A stretch of DNA of 64,000 nt from Streptomyces violascens (GTDB lineage: Bacteria; Actinomycetota; Actinomycetes; Streptomycetales; Streptomycetaceae), in NCBI RefSeq assembly GCF_014649955.1, contig NZ_BMUA01000022.1, forward strand, positions 62,001-126,000. Direction: 5' to 3'. Shown in pieces: positions 26,022 to 34,913 of this stretch. Position 1 is the stretch's first letter. Every line of letters starts with the position of its first letter. The translations under genes were made by a program, and so were the position numbers. The notes under the pieces are model-generated. The model saw only the letters and a list, made by a program, of their open reading frames with translations. It searched no databases and was not told the DNA's origin.

Positions 26022-26933
26022 TCACCTCACCGGGGTGAGTTCTTTCGCCGGGGTGGGGTCCTCCACCCCGTGCGCGTCCGGTGACCCGAACCACGCCACC
26101 GCCACCGCCCCGGCCACCGCCAGGACGAAGCCCAGGACGGCCATCCACGCCAGACCCGCCCGGGACGCGTCCCCCAGCCACAGCACCCCGATCGCCCCCG
26201 GCAGCACCGTCTCGCCCACCACCAGCGCCGCCGTCGCCCCGTTCACCGACCCGATCTGCAGGGCCACCGTGTGCAGGTACATGCCGCCGACGCCGGCCAC
26301 GAGGATCGCGTACAGCGCCGGGTCGCCGAGCAGCGCGCCGGCGTCGAACGGGTCGATGCCGTTCAGGACGCGGACGCCGACGCCGAGCGCGCCGAAGCCC
26401 AGGCCGGACAGGAGGCCCGCCAGGATCGCGGCGCGGGCGCCCAGGAGGCGTACCACCACCGTGCCTCCGGCCATCAGCACCAGCGCAACCACCAGGAGCC
26501 ACCAGTGCGTCGACATCGCCGTGTGCCCGCTGCCCTCGTGGCCCGCCGCCGTCGCGAGCAGGACCAGGGCCGAGCAGACCACCCCGATCGACGTCCACTC
26601 CGCACGGCTCAGGCGGATGCCGAGGAGTTTCACGCTGAGGACCGCCGTGATGACCAGGTTCGCGCTGATCACCGTCTGGGAGAGGAAGAGGGGGAGCAGG
26701 CGGGCCGCCAGCGCGCCGAGGCCGAACCCGACGAAGTCGAGGATGGTCCCGACCATGAACTCCCAGGTCGTCGCCGCCTTCGCGGTGGAGGAGAGGCTGG
26801 GCCCGCCGTGCTGGGTCCTATCGCTCGCGGCCGCGTCGCGACGGGCGGACTTGCGGGACCCGACGGCTTGCAGGACCGAGCCCGTGCCGTAGCAGACCGA
26901 GGCGGCGATGGCGGTCAGCAGACCGAGCAGCAC
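26022..26933 (-). CDS. EamA/DMT-like integral membrane protein
   Basis: A 303-residue protein with about nine or ten membrane segments, resembling the drug/metabolite transporter superfamily (paired hydrophobic halves; LFLSQTVISANLVITAVLS; GATAALVVGETVLPGAIGVLWLGD). Substrate unknown. The GTG at 26933 is chosen because GGAG lies six bases upstream; a TTG nine codons further up is less likely. Convergent with thiQ. Confidence 0.75.
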   Translation of the reverse strand: MLLGLLTAIAASVCYGTGSVLQAVGSRKSARRDAAASDRTQHGGPSLSSTAKAATTWEFMVGTILDFVGFGLGALAARLLPLFLSQTVISANLVITAVLSVKLLGIRLSRAEWTSIGVVCSALVLLATAAGHEGSGHTAMSTHWWLLVVALVLMAGGTVVVRLLGARAAILAGLLSGLGFGALGVGVRVLNGIDPFDAGALLGDPALYAILVAGVGGMYLHTVALQIGSVNGATAALVVGETVLPGAIGVLWLGDASRAGLAWMAVLGFVLAVAGAVAVAWFGSPDAHGVEDPTPAKELTPVR

Positions 26934-27054
26934 AAGTGACTCCGTTCCTGGCGGGGGCAACCCGTTCGCCCCACTCCGCTTTACCAGACGTTTACCGCCC
27001 CTTGGGAGTTGCCTGAGGGGGCGATCCTCTTGCGCGATCTGTCCGGGTGTATAT

Positions 27055-27086
27055 TTAACGCACTGGTTAATTAACGAGGTGGTTAA
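27055..27086 (+). promoter_or_regulatory. Two tandem 16-bp operators for the ArsR repressor
   Basis: TTAAC-N6-GTTAA occurs twice back to back, at 27055-27070 and 27071-27086, six bases before the arsR ATG. The second copy contains the ribosome-binding site GAGGTGG (27076-27082). This is the expected layout for autorepression by the ArsR protein. Confidence 0.8.
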
Positions 27087-27091
27087 GCAGT

Positions 27092-27439
27092 ATGGCGGAC
27101 GGGACCGACCGGCTCAGCGTCGTCTTCGCCGCCCTGGCCGACCCCACGCGCCGCGCGATCCTCGCCCGGCTCGCCGAGGGGGAGGCCACGGTCGGCGAGC
27201 TCGCCGAGCCGTTCGAGATGAGCCTTCCGGCCGTCTCCCGGCATCTGAAGGTGCTCGAAAAGGCCGGACTGATCACCCGTGGCCGCTCCGCCCAGTGGCG
27301 GCCCTGCCGCCTGGAAGCGGCGCCCCTCGCGGACGCCACCGACTGGCTGGAGCGCTACCGGCGGTTCTGGGAAGGCAGCTTCGACGCTCTCGCGGAACAC
27401 CTGCGAGAGCTCCGGAAAGGACAGAGGAACGATGAGTGA
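27092..27439 (+). CDS. ArsR-family transcriptional regulator
   Basis: A 115-residue winged-helix repressor (DPTRRAILARLAEGEATVGEL; MSLPAVSRHLKVLEKAGLI). It lacks the metal-binding CxC of arsenic sensors and belongs to the group paired with SRPBCC proteins. ATG after a GAGGTGG that lies inside its probable operator. Its 3' end overlaps the next gene by eight bases, so the pair is one operon. Confidence 0.9.
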   Translation: MADGTDRLSVVFAALADPTRRAILARLAEGEATVGELAEPFEMSLPAVSRHLKVLEKAGLITRGRSAQWRPCRLEAAPLADATDWLERYRRFWEGSFDALAEHLRELRKGQRNDE

Positions 27440-27884
27440 GAACGTGAGCGACGGCATCGAGATCACCCGCGTCTTCGACGCGCCCCGCGCCCTGGTCTAC
27501 CGGGCCTGGACCACCCCCGAGCACTTCGCCGCCTGGTACGGCGGCGCGGCCGAGATCCCGCTCGACCGGATCTCCCTGGACGTGCGCCCCGGCGGCGCCT
27601 GGAGCCTCGTCATGCTCGTCCCCGGCCACGGCGAGATGCCGTTCGGCGGCGTCTACAAGGAGGTCGTCGAACAGGAGCGGCTCGTCTTCACGATCAAGGA
27701 CGCGTCCGCGCCCGCCGGCATCGAGGGCGACATCGTCACCGTCACCTTCGCGGACCACGGCGACAAGACCGAGATGGTCTTCACCCAGCGCGGCGGAAAC
27801 CTCACGGCCGAGCAGTACGAGCAGGCCAAGGGCGGCTGGGCGCACTTCTTCGACACCCTCGCCGGCCACCTCGCCGAGCGCTAG
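27432..27884 (+). CDS. SRPBCC (AHSA1-like) domain protein
   Basis: A 150-residue helix-grip fold protein of the START/Bet v1 superfamily (ITRVFDAPRALVYRAWTTPEH; LDVRPGGAWSLVM; GGWAHFFDTLAGHLAER). Such proteins bind hydrophobic ligands in a cavity; with an ArsR partner they are often induced by an unknown small molecule. The ATG lies inside the arsR 3' end. Its stop overlaps that of the convergent LOG gene. Confidence 0.88.
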   Translation: MSENVSDGIEITRVFDAPRALVYRAWTTPEHFAAWYGGAAEIPLDRISLDVRPGGAWSLVMLVPGHGEMPFGGVYKEVVEQERLVFTIKDASAPAGIEGDIVTVTFADHGDKTEMVFTQRGGNLTAEQYEQAKGGWAHFFDTLAGHLAER

Positions 27885-29008
27885 CGGGACATGCGGGCCA
27901 GCGCCCCGGGAGCCTCGGACACCGAGTCGACCAGGGCGATCCGGCCCGCCATCGGCCGGTCCTCGGCGAGCGCTTCGAGCAGCGGCCAGGTGGGCAGGCG
28001 CTCGGTCCAGTGCGCACGGTCGACCAGGACCATCGGCGTCGGGCCGCCCCGCGACTCGTAGTAATTCGGCGTCGCGTTGTCGAAGATCTCCTGTACGGTG
28101 CCGGCCGCGCCCGGCAGGAAGACGACTCCCGCGTTGGAGCGGGCGAGCAGGCCGTCCTCGCGGGTGGCGTTGGCGAAGTACTTGGCGATCGAGCCCGCGA
28201 AGGCGTTCGGCGGTTCGTGGCCGTAGAACCAGGTCGGGATGCCCACGGAGGTGCCGCCGCGCGGCCACTTCGTACGGACCTCGAAGGCGGCGCGTGCCCA
28301 TGCGGAGACGGACGGCCTGAACGACGGCTCCTCGGCGAGGATTTCGAGGGCCGAGCCCAGCATCGCGTCGTCGAAGGGCGCCGCGTACGCACCCAGGTTC
28401 GCGGCCTCCATCGCGCCCGGCCCGCCGCCCGTCGCCACGGTGAACCCGGCGCGGGCCAGCGTGCGCCCCAGCACCGCCGCACCCTCGTACTCGGCCGTGC
28501 CGCGGCCCATCGCGTGGCCGCCCATCACGCCCACCACCCTCGCCCCGACGAGCAGTTCGTCCAGGGCGTCGGAGATCGCGTCGTCGTGGATGGAGCGCAG
28601 CATCGAGGAGAAGATGTCGCCGTCCGCCTTGGTCCGCTGGAACCAGGCGTACGAGAGCGCGTCCGGGGTTCGCTCGTAGCCCGCGGCGAGCCCTTCGAAG
28701 AGCTCGGCGGGGGAGTAGAGGGTGCCTCGGTACGGGTCGAAGGGCAGGTGCGGGACGGGCGGGAAGACGAGGGCGCCGTCGGCCCTGACCTTGGCGGCCG
28801 CGTCCGGCTCCATGGCGCAGCCGAGGAATACGGCGCCGGCTGTGTCGGTGCGCAGCAGTACGGGCGTGCGGGTTGTCAGGTCCACCGACTGCACCCTGAA
28901 CCCGGCCAGCGTGGCGTGCGTCGCCGCCGCGTCGAACTCGGCGAGCGATTCGATCTCGGTGTCGCTCCCTGCGGGAGACTTCGCTTCTTCGTCCGGCACG
29001 GCGCCCAT
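27881..29008 (-). CDS. LOG-family protein
   Basis: A 375-residue Rossmann-fold protein with the LOG hallmarks GGGPGAMEAAN and PGAAGTVQEIFD (variant of PGGxGTxxE). Family members cleave cytokinin nucleotides or other nucleoside 5'-monophosphates to base and ribose phosphate. The roughly 140-residue N-terminal extension marks a long actinobacterial subtype. The ATG at 29008 overlaps a TAGCAT box; if that is the -10, the mRNA would be leaderless from the GTG at 28999. Convergent with, and overlapping by four bases, the SRPBCC gene. Confidence 0.85.
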   Translation of the reverse strand: MGAVPDEEAKSPAGSDTEIESLAEFDAAATHATLAGFRVQSVDLTTRTPVLLRTDTAGAVFLGCAMEPDAAAKVRADGALVFPPVPHLPFDPYRGTLYSPAELFEGLAAGYERTPDALSYAWFQRTKADGDIFSSMLRSIHDDAISDALDELLVGARVVGVMGGHAMGRGTAEYEGAAVLGRTLARAGFTVATGGGPGAMEAANLGAYAAPFDDAMLGSALEILAEEPSFRPSVSAWARAAFEVRTKWPRGGTSVGIPTWFYGHEPPNAFAGSIAKYFANATREDGLLARSNAGVVFLPGAAGTVQEIFDNATPNYYESRGGPTPMVLVDRAHWTERLPTWPLLEALAEDRPMAGRIALVDSVSEAPGALARMSR

Positions 29009-29049
29009 GCTAGGCGCTGCCGGTACGCCCCCTTCAGCGGCGGCCCGTT

Positions 29050-29183
29050 GCCGACTGCGTGCGCAGTTCCCCGCGCCCCTAAACCCCGTCTTCGGCCTCG
29101 GGCTGTGCGTGGCTGGTCGCGCAGTTCCCCGCGCTCCTGTCAGCGTTCATGCCGGCCGGCACAGGCATCTTCAGCCTGTCCGG
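29050..29183 (-). repeat. Dispersed Streptomyces intergenic element, minus orientation
   Basis: Contains two copies of the motif GCGCAGTTCCCCGCG (about 29061 and 29119) and ends with TTCAGCCTGTCCGG at 29170-29183, abutting the permease stop codon. Read on the minus strand it aligns with about 59864-59940, sharing CCGGAC-GGGCTGAAGATGCC-like and GGAGCGCGGGGAACTG blocks at the same spacing. Confidence 0.75.
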
Positions 29184-30341
29184 CTACCGCAGCGGCAGGG
29201 CTGCCAGTTCCGCGATGGCCACGGTCAGCGGGGTGAAGACCACCAGCAGGGCCAGGGCCCGCAAGGACGCGGCGGTCCGGAGCAGCGCCGCAGGGGTGCC
29301 CAGCTCCACGAGCGCCCGGGTCGTATCGGCGCGGGCATGGCGGGATTCCAGCGCCGCGGTCAGCAGCGTGGCCACCGGGCAGCTGATCACCAGGGCCGCG
29401 CCGAGCCCGGTCAGCGGGCCGAAGGGGTGCGGCCCGGCCCGGTACCCGTACAGCGTGGCCGCCGCGATCCCCCCGGAGGCCACCGCGCACACCACCCCCA
29501 GCGGCCGCCCGATGCGACGGGCCTCCGACATCAGGACCCGGCCCGCGAGCAGGCGCGCCGCACCGGGGCGGGCCAGCTGGAGCAGCCGCCCGCTGAAGTG
29601 AGCCAGCGCCGGACCCGCCAGCGCGAGGCCGACCGCGGTCAGCGCCCAGCCACCGAGCACCCCGGCCGGGCTGCCCTCCGGGTGCCCCGGCATCGGGAGC
29701 GCGGAACCCTGCCGGCCCCCGTTCACGTACGTCTGGAACGCGAGGCCCGCCGCGACGAGCGCGAAGCCCCACGGCAGCCCGCTCGGCGTCGGCGCGGGCT
29801 CCTCGGGGTGCACCGGGTCGCTCACGTCGCCGGGGCGCAGGGTGCGCGGGCGCAGTGCGAGGCCGGCCGCCACCGACGCGGTGACCGGCAGGATGGCGAG
29901 CAGGGTCAGGGCGCCCGCCAGCGGCATCGGCTGGTCGGCGGCGAGCAGCCCGGCGGCCTCCCCGTCGAAGGGGAGCCCGGTGATGTCGCCGCGCAGATGG
30001 AGATAGACCAGGAGCGCCACCGCCGAGCCCAGCGTGCACGACACCGCCGTGGACACCGCCGCGATCGCGGCGAGCCGGGCCGGTCCCAGGCCCACCGCCG
30101 AGAGCCCCTCGCGCGGCCGGGTGCTCGGGTCGCTGCGGGCCACCGCGACCGCGAAGTGCGCCGCGGCCGCCAGCGGAAGCGCGCACCACAGCAGCCGCAG
30201 CCCCGACGCGCCGGGATGGCCGACCGCGTACCCGAGCGTGCACAGCAGGAGGAAGCCGACCCCCGCGGACGCGGCGGACACCAGCAGGCGGCGCAGCAGG
30301 ACCAGGGGATGGGTGCCGCGGGCTAGACGGAGAGCGAGCAC
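29184..30341 (-). CDS. ABC transporter permease, FtsX/MacB-like
   Basis: A 385-residue membrane protein with about eight hydrophobic segments, long for a single permease domain. Small, Ala/Leu-rich loops and a pattern like half of the duplicated FtsX-type permeases common in Streptomyces. GTG start at 30341 lies inside the end of the ATPase gene (19-base overlap), so the two form an operon and one transporter. Substrate unknown; relatives are linked to lipoprotein or peptide handling. Confidence 0.72.
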   Translation of the reverse strand: MLALRLARGTHPLVLLRRLLVSAASAGVGFLLLCTLGYAVGHPGASGLRLLWCALPLAAAAHFAVAVARSDPSTRPREGLSAVGLGPARLAAIAAVSTAVSCTLGSAVALLVYLHLRGDITGLPFDGEAAGLLAADQPMPLAGALTLLAILPVTASVAAGLALRPRTLRPGDVSDPVHPEEPAPTPSGLPWGFALVAAGLAFQTYVNGGRQGSALPMPGHPEGSPAGVLGGWALTAVGLALAGPALAHFSGRLLQLARPGAARLLAGRVLMSEARRIGRPLGVVCAVASGGIAAATLYGYRAGPHPFGPLTGLGAALVISCPVATLLTAALESRHARADTTRALVELGTPAALLRTAASLRALALLVVFTPLTVAIAELAALPLR

Positions 30342-31060
30342 GCCGCGACACCCTCCGCATCCGAAGTGCCTTTGTTCTCAATGGAGTTGACCCGGCAGCC
30401 GTCGATGAGGACCACCGTGCGGTCGGCGAGTGCCGCGACGTCGGTGTCGTGGGTGGCGAGGACCGTGGTGATCCGGTGCGAGCGGGCCGCGGTGAGCAGG
30501 GTGCGCAACACCTGTGCCCGGTCGGTGCGGTGCAGGGCCGCGGTCGGCTCGTCGGCGAACAGGACGGCGGGCCCGGTGACCAGGGCGCGGGCGATCACCA
30601 CGCGCTGACGCTGCGCCTGGAGCAGGGCGTGCGGGCGCTTCTTGGCGCACATGTCGATGTCGAGCCGCTCCAGCCACTCCAGGGCGGCCTTCTTCGCGGC
30701 GCGGTGCCCGATGCCGCGCAACAGCAGCGGCAGGGCCGCGTTCTCCCACGCGTTCAGCTCGGGCACCAGGGCGGGCTCGGGGTCGATCCAGCCGAACCGG
30801 TCGCGCCGCAGCTGCTCACGGGCGACGGCGCCCAGGGTGTGCACCGGCCCGCTGTTGAACCACACCTCGCCCTCGTTCGGCACGAGGGAGCCGGACAGGC
30901 AGCGCAGCAGGGTCGTCTTGCCGCTGCCGCGCGGACCGCCGACGGCCAGGATCTCGCCCTCACGGACCCCGACGCTGACGCCGGTCAGGGCGGGCGAGCC
31001 GCCGTGGGAATGGTGCAGGGAACGCGCCCACAACACGTCGTTGTCCGGCGGAGCCACCAT
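30323..31060 (-). CDS. ABC transporter ATP-binding protein with odd signature motif
   Basis: A 245-residue ATPase. Walker A GGPRGSGKTT is at residues 41-50, Walker B is VLFADEPTAAL and the H-loop is ATHDTD. The signature motif, normally LSGGQ, reads LLQAQ, which should weaken ATP closure across the dimer. The gene order (ATPase then FtsX-like permease) is that of MacB/LolD exporters. ATG start; a 177-base gap separates it from the downstream aminotransferase. Confidence 0.82.
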   Translation of the reverse strand: MVAPPDNDVLWARSLHHSHGGSPALTGVSVGVREGEILAVGGPRGSGKTTLLRCLSGSLVPNEGEVWFNSGPVHTLGAVAREQLRRDRFGWIDPEPALVPELNAWENAALPLLLRGIGHRAAKKAALEWLERLDIDMCAKKRPHALLQAQRQRVVIARALVTGPAVLFADEPTAALHRTDRAQVLRTLLTAARSHRITTVLATHDTDVAALADRTVVLIDGCRVNSIENKGTSDAEGVAACSLSV

Positions 31061-31237
31061 GGTGCATACCTCGGTTCAGATCAGAATTCCTGCTCCCCGT
31101 ACGGGGGAACGAAGGCAGGGCCGATCGGTCACTGGGCACGCTAGGGAGTAGGGCGTGGCTGTCCGGACAGCACGCGGCCCGGTCCCGCCCATCTCACTCG
31201 ATGGGCGCAACCGGGCCGGTGCGGACGGCGTACGGAC

Positions 31238-32617
31238 CTACAGCTTGGTCCAGGCCTCCGTCAGGACCTCGCGCAGGACGCCCTCGATCTCGTCGAAGGT
31301 GCCCTGGTCGGAGATCAGCGGCGGAGCGAGCTGGACCACCGGGTCGCCGCGGTCGTCGGCCCGGCAGTACAGGCCGTTGTCGTAGAGCGCCTTCGACAGG
31401 AAGCCGTACAGGACGCGCTCCGTCTCCTCGTCGTTGAACGTCTCCTTGGTGGCCTTGTCCTTCACGAGCTCGATGCCGTAGAAGAAGCCGTTGCCGCGGA
31501 CGTCGCCGACGATCGGCAGGTCGTGCAGCTTCTTGAGGGTGTCGAAGAAGGCGCCCTCGTTGTCGAGCACGTGCTGGTTGAGCCCCTCCTTCTCGAAGAT
31601 GTCGAGGTTGGCCAGGCCCACCGCGGCGGAGACCGGGTGGCCGCCGAAGGTGTAGCCGTGCAGGAAGGTGTTGTCGCCCTTGTAGAACGGCTCGGCGAGC
31701 TTGTCGGAGATGATGCAGGCACCGATCGGGGAGTAACCCGAGGTCATGCCCTTGGCGCAGGTGATCATGTCCGGGACGTAGCCGAACTTGTCGCAGGCGA
31801 ACATCGTGCCGAGGCGGCCGAAGGCGCAGATGACCTCGTCGGAGACGAGCAGCACGTCGTACTTGTCGCAGATCTCGCGTACGCGCTGGAAGTAGCCGGG
31901 CGGCGGCGGGAAGCAGCCGCCCGCGTTCTGCACCGGCTCCAGGAAGACGGCGGCCACGGTCTCGGGGCCCTCGAAGAGGATCTCCTGCTCGATCTGGTCG
32001 GCGGCCCAGCGGCCGAAGGCCACCGGGTCGTCGCCGTGGATCGGGGCGCGGTAGATGTTGGTGTTGGGCACCTTGTGCGCGCCGGGGACCAGCGGCTCGA
32101 AGGGCGCCTTGAGGGCGGGCAGACCGGTGATGGACAGGGCGCCCTGCGGGGTGCCGTGGTAGGCGACCGCACGCGAGATGACCTTGTACTTCGTGTGGTT
32201 GCCGGTGAGCTTGTGGTACTGCTTCGCCAGCTTCCACGCGGTCTCGACGGCCTCGCCGCCACCGGTGGTGAAGAAGACCTTGTTGAGGTCGCCCGGCGCG
32301 TAGTTCGCGAGGCGCTCGGCGAGTTCGACGGCCTTGGGGTGGGCGTAGGACCAGACCGGGAAGAAGGCCAGTTCCTGCGCCTGCTTGTAGGCGGTCTCGG
32401 CGAGCTCGTGACGGCCGTGGCCGGCGTTGACGACGAACAGGCCCGACAGGCCGTCCAGGTACTTCTTGCCCTTGTCGTCGTAGATGTAGGTGCCTTCGCC
32501 ACGGACGATGGTGGGAACGGGCGCGTTCTCGTACGACGACATGCGGGTGAAGTGCATCCACAGGTGGTCGTAGGCGGTCTGGCTGAGGTCCTTGCTCACG
32601 GCTATCGGGTTCCCCAC
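31238..32617 (-). CDS. Class III aminotransferase, putrescine:pyruvate type
   Basis: PLP-dependent transaminase of 459 residues, resembling SpuC-type putrescine or omega-amino-acid aminotransferases. VFFTTGGGEAVETAWKLAK is the cofactor loop; LLVSDEVICAFGR gives the PLP-binding aspartate and MITCAKGMTSGYSPIG the Schiff-base lysine. Would convert putrescine to 4-aminobutanal. GTG at 32617 overlaps the lrp 3' end; GTG at 32599, two bases after the lrp stop, is also plausible. In one operon with the Lrp/AsnC gene and divergent from the aldehyde dehydrogenase that would take its product. Confidence 0.85.
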   Translation of the reverse strand: MGNPIAVSKDLSQTAYDHLWMHFTRMSSYENAPVPTIVRGEGTYIYDDKGKKYLDGLSGLFVVNAGHGRHELAETAYKQAQELAFFPVWSYAHPKAVELAERLANYAPGDLNKVFFTTGGGEAVETAWKLAKQYHKLTGNHTKYKVISRAVAYHGTPQGALSITGLPALKAPFEPLVPGAHKVPNTNIYRAPIHGDDPVAFGRWAADQIEQEILFEGPETVAAVFLEPVQNAGGCFPPPPGYFQRVREICDKYDVLLVSDEVICAFGRLGTMFACDKFGYVPDMITCAKGMTSGYSPIGACIISDKLAEPFYKGDNTFLHGYTFGGHPVSAAVGLANLDIFEKEGLNQHVLDNEGAFFDTLKKLHDLPIVGDVRGNGFFYGIELVKDKATKETFNDEETERVLYGFLSKALYDNGLYCRADDRGDPVVQLAPPLISDQGTFDEIEGVLREVLTEAWTKL

Positions 32618-33159
32618 ATATAGGTCTGCTTCTTCAGCTTGAGATAGACGAAGCTCTCGGTGGAGCGCACGCCGGGGAGCGCGCGGATCCTCTTGTTGAT
32701 CACTTCGAGAAGGTGGTCGTCGTCCTCGCAGACGACCTCCACCATCAGGTCGAACGAGCCCGCGGTCATCACCACGTACTCGCACTCGGCCATGGCCGTC
32801 AGCGCCTCCGCCACGGGGTCGAGGTCGCCCTCGACGCGGATGCCGACCATCGCCTGGCGCCGGAACCCCACGGTGAGCGGGTCGGTCACGGCGACGATCT
32901 GCATCACGCCCTGGTCCAGAAGTTTCTGGACGCGCTGGCGCACGGCCGCCTCGGACAGGCCGACGGCCTTGCCGATCGCGGCGTACGGGCGGCGCCCGTC
33001 CTCCTGGAGCTGCTCGATGATCGCCAGGGAGACGGCATCGATCGACGTCCCATTGGTGCGACGCGCAGCGTCTCCTTGGGGGGCGGTGGTCGGGAGACGG
33101 GAGGGACCGTTCCCGATCCTGGGTTCTGTGCTTCGGCTGGCCACGGAGCCACTGTGCAC
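32602..33159 (-). CDS. Lrp/AsnC-family transcriptional regulator
   Basis: A 185-residue feast/famine regulator: N-terminal helix-turn-helix (IIEQLQEDGRRPYAAIGKAVG; EAAVRQRVQKLLDQG) and a C-terminal RAM ligand domain (AECEYVVMTAGSFDLMVEVV). It lies between the aminotransferase and a divergent aminobutyraldehyde dehydrogenase, so it probably controls both in response to an amine or amino acid. An AT-rich patch at 33186-33200 in the divergent gap may be its site. GTG at 33159 or 33144; the first is used. Confidence 0.88.
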   Translation of the reverse strand: MHSGSVASRSTEPRIGNGPSRLPTTAPQGDAARRTNGTSIDAVSLAIIEQLQEDGRRPYAAIGKAVGLSEAAVRQRVQKLLDQGVMQIVAVTDPLTVGFRRQAMVGIRVEGDLDPVAEALTAMAECEYVVMTAGSFDLMVEVVCEDDDHLLEVINKRIRALPGVRSTESFVYLKLKKQTYMWGTR

Positions 33160-33323
33160 CCGACTCGTCTGTCCCGCAACCCCAAAGCGATGAAATTCGT
33201 TGTTCCGTGACCTCCAGAGAACTGAATCCGAAGTTCCCGGGCGTCAGGTCTGTCGAAAGCGTCACCTCACCGACTAGGGTGGGCTGTCTCACCCATCGGA
33301 CATCGGACCGGGAGGCCAGCGAA

Positions 33324-34763
33324 GTGACCACCGAACTGCGTCGTTTGCGCAACTACATCGACGGAGAGTTCCGCGATGCTGCCGACGGGCGGACCATCGA
33401 GGTGGTCAACCCGGCCACGGGCCAGGCCTACGCGACCTCGCCGCTCTCCGGCCAGGAGGACGTGGACGCCGCCATGGCGGCCGCCGCCGCGGCGTTCCCG
33501 GCCTGGCGCGACACCACCCCCGCCGAGCGCCAGAAGGTCCTGCTCAAGATCGCGGACGCCTTCGAGGAGCGCGCCGAGGAGCTGATCGCCGCCGAGTCGG
33601 AGAACACCGGCAAGCCGATCGAGCTCACCCGCACCGAAGAAGTGCCGCCGATGGTGGACCAGATCCGCTTCTTCGCCGGCGCGGCCCGGCTGCTCGAAGG
33701 CCGCAGCGCCGGCGAGTACATGGAGGGCATGACCTCGATCGTCCGCCGTGAGCCGGTCGGTGTCTGCGCGCAGGTCGCGCCGTGGAACTACCCGATGATG
33801 ATGGCCGTCTGGAAGTTCGCCCCGGCGCTCGCCGCGGGCAACACCGTCGTCCTCAAGCCGTCGGACACCACCCCGGCCTCGACCGTGCTGATCGCCGAGA
33901 TCATCGGTGCGATCGTCCCCAAGGGCGTCTTCAACGTCATCTGCGGCGACCGCGACACCGGCCGCGCCATGGTCGAGCACAAGACCCCGGCGATGGCCTC
34001 CATCACCGGTTCCGTACGGGCCGGCATGCAGGTCGCCGAGTCCGCCTCCAAGGACGTCAAGCGCGTCCACCTGGAGCTCGGCGGCAAGGCCCCGGTCGTC
34101 GTCTTCGAGGACGCCGACATCGCCAAGGCCGTCGAGGACATCGCGGTCGCCGGCTACTTCAACGCCGGCCAGGACTGCACGGCCGCGACCCGCGTGCTCG
34201 TCCACGAGTCGATCCACGACGACTTCGTGACCGCGCTCGCCAAGGCCGCCTCCGACACCAAGACCGGGCAGCCGGACGACGCGGACGTGCTGTTCGGCCC
34301 GCTCAACAACGCCAACCAGCTCAAGCAGGTCTCGGGCTTCATCGACCGCCTCCCCGCGCACGCCAAGGTCGAGGCGGGCGGCCACCGGGTCGGTGAGCAG
34401 GGCTACTTCTACGCCCCGACCGTCGTCTCCGGCCTCAAGCAGGACGACGAGATCATCCAGAACGAGGTGTTCGGGCCGGTCATCACCGTCCAGTCCTTCA
34501 CCGACGAGGCCCAGGCCCTGGAGTACGCGAACGGCGTCGAGTACGCGCTCGCCTCCTCGGTGTGGACCAAGGACCACGCCCGCGCCATGCGCATGTCCAA
34601 GAACCTCGACTTCGGCTGCGTGTGGATCAACACCCACATCCCGCTGGTCGCCGAGATGCCGCACGGCGGCTTCAAGAAGTCCGGCTACGGCAAGGACCTC
34701 TCGGCGTACGGCTTCGAGGACTACACCCGCATCAAGCACGTGATGACGTCCATCGAGGGCTGA
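33324..34763 (+). CDS. Gamma-aminobutyraldehyde dehydrogenase-type ALDH
   Basis: NAD-dependent oxidation of 4-aminobutanal to GABA is the likely role. Length 479. Catalytic C285 (GQDCTAATR) and E251 (LELGGKAP) are present, and APWNYPMMMAVWKFAPALAA is typical of PatD/gamma-aminobutyraldehyde enzymes. The GTG at 33324 follows GGAGG at 33311. Divergent from the regulator and aminotransferase. A terminator follows at 34784, so the PotD gene downstream is a separate unit. Confidence 0.88.
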   Translation: MTTELRRLRNYIDGEFRDAADGRTIEVVNPATGQAYATSPLSGQEDVDAAMAAAAAAFPAWRDTTPAERQKVLLKIADAFEERAEELIAAESENTGKPIELTRTEEVPPMVDQIRFFAGAARLLEGRSAGEYMEGMTSIVRREPVGVCAQVAPWNYPMMMAVWKFAPALAAGNTVVLKPSDTTPASTVLIAEIIGAIVPKGVFNVICGDRDTGRAMVEHKTPAMASITGSVRAGMQVAESASKDVKRVHLELGGKAPVVVFEDADIAKAVEDIAVAGYFNAGQDCTAATRVLVHESIHDDFVTALAKAASDTKTGQPDDADVLFGPLNNANQLKQVSGFIDRLPAHAKVEAGGHRVGEQGYFYAPTVVSGLKQDDEIIQNEVFGPVITVQSFTDEAQALEYANGVEYALASSVWTKDHARAMRMSKNLDFGCVWINTHIPLVAEMPHGGFKKSGYGKDLSAYGFEDYTRIKHVMTSIEG

Positions 34764-34783
34764 GAGCAGGCCTGAACACGCGG

Positions 34784-34814
34784 AAGGGGCGGGGGAGTTG
34801 ATCCCCCGCCCCTT
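34784..34814 (+). terminator. Terminator after the aldehyde dehydrogenase
   Basis: A perfect 13-bp stem (34784-34796 with 34802-34814), 5-base loop, followed by CTTCTTCCT. Confidence 0.85.
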
Positions 34815-34913
34815 CTTCCTGCCCCCGCGCCCCCGACAGGGTGTCTGGCCTGGGGCGTACGGCTGTACGCAGCGTCCATTGAACCCGCTCGGCGGGGCGG
34901 GCATCCTGCCGGA

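Noticed and set aside
32618-33352. N-terminal extension of the aminotransferase frame
   Set aside because: It overlaps the Lrp/AsnC gene in another frame and has no aminotransferase similarity.
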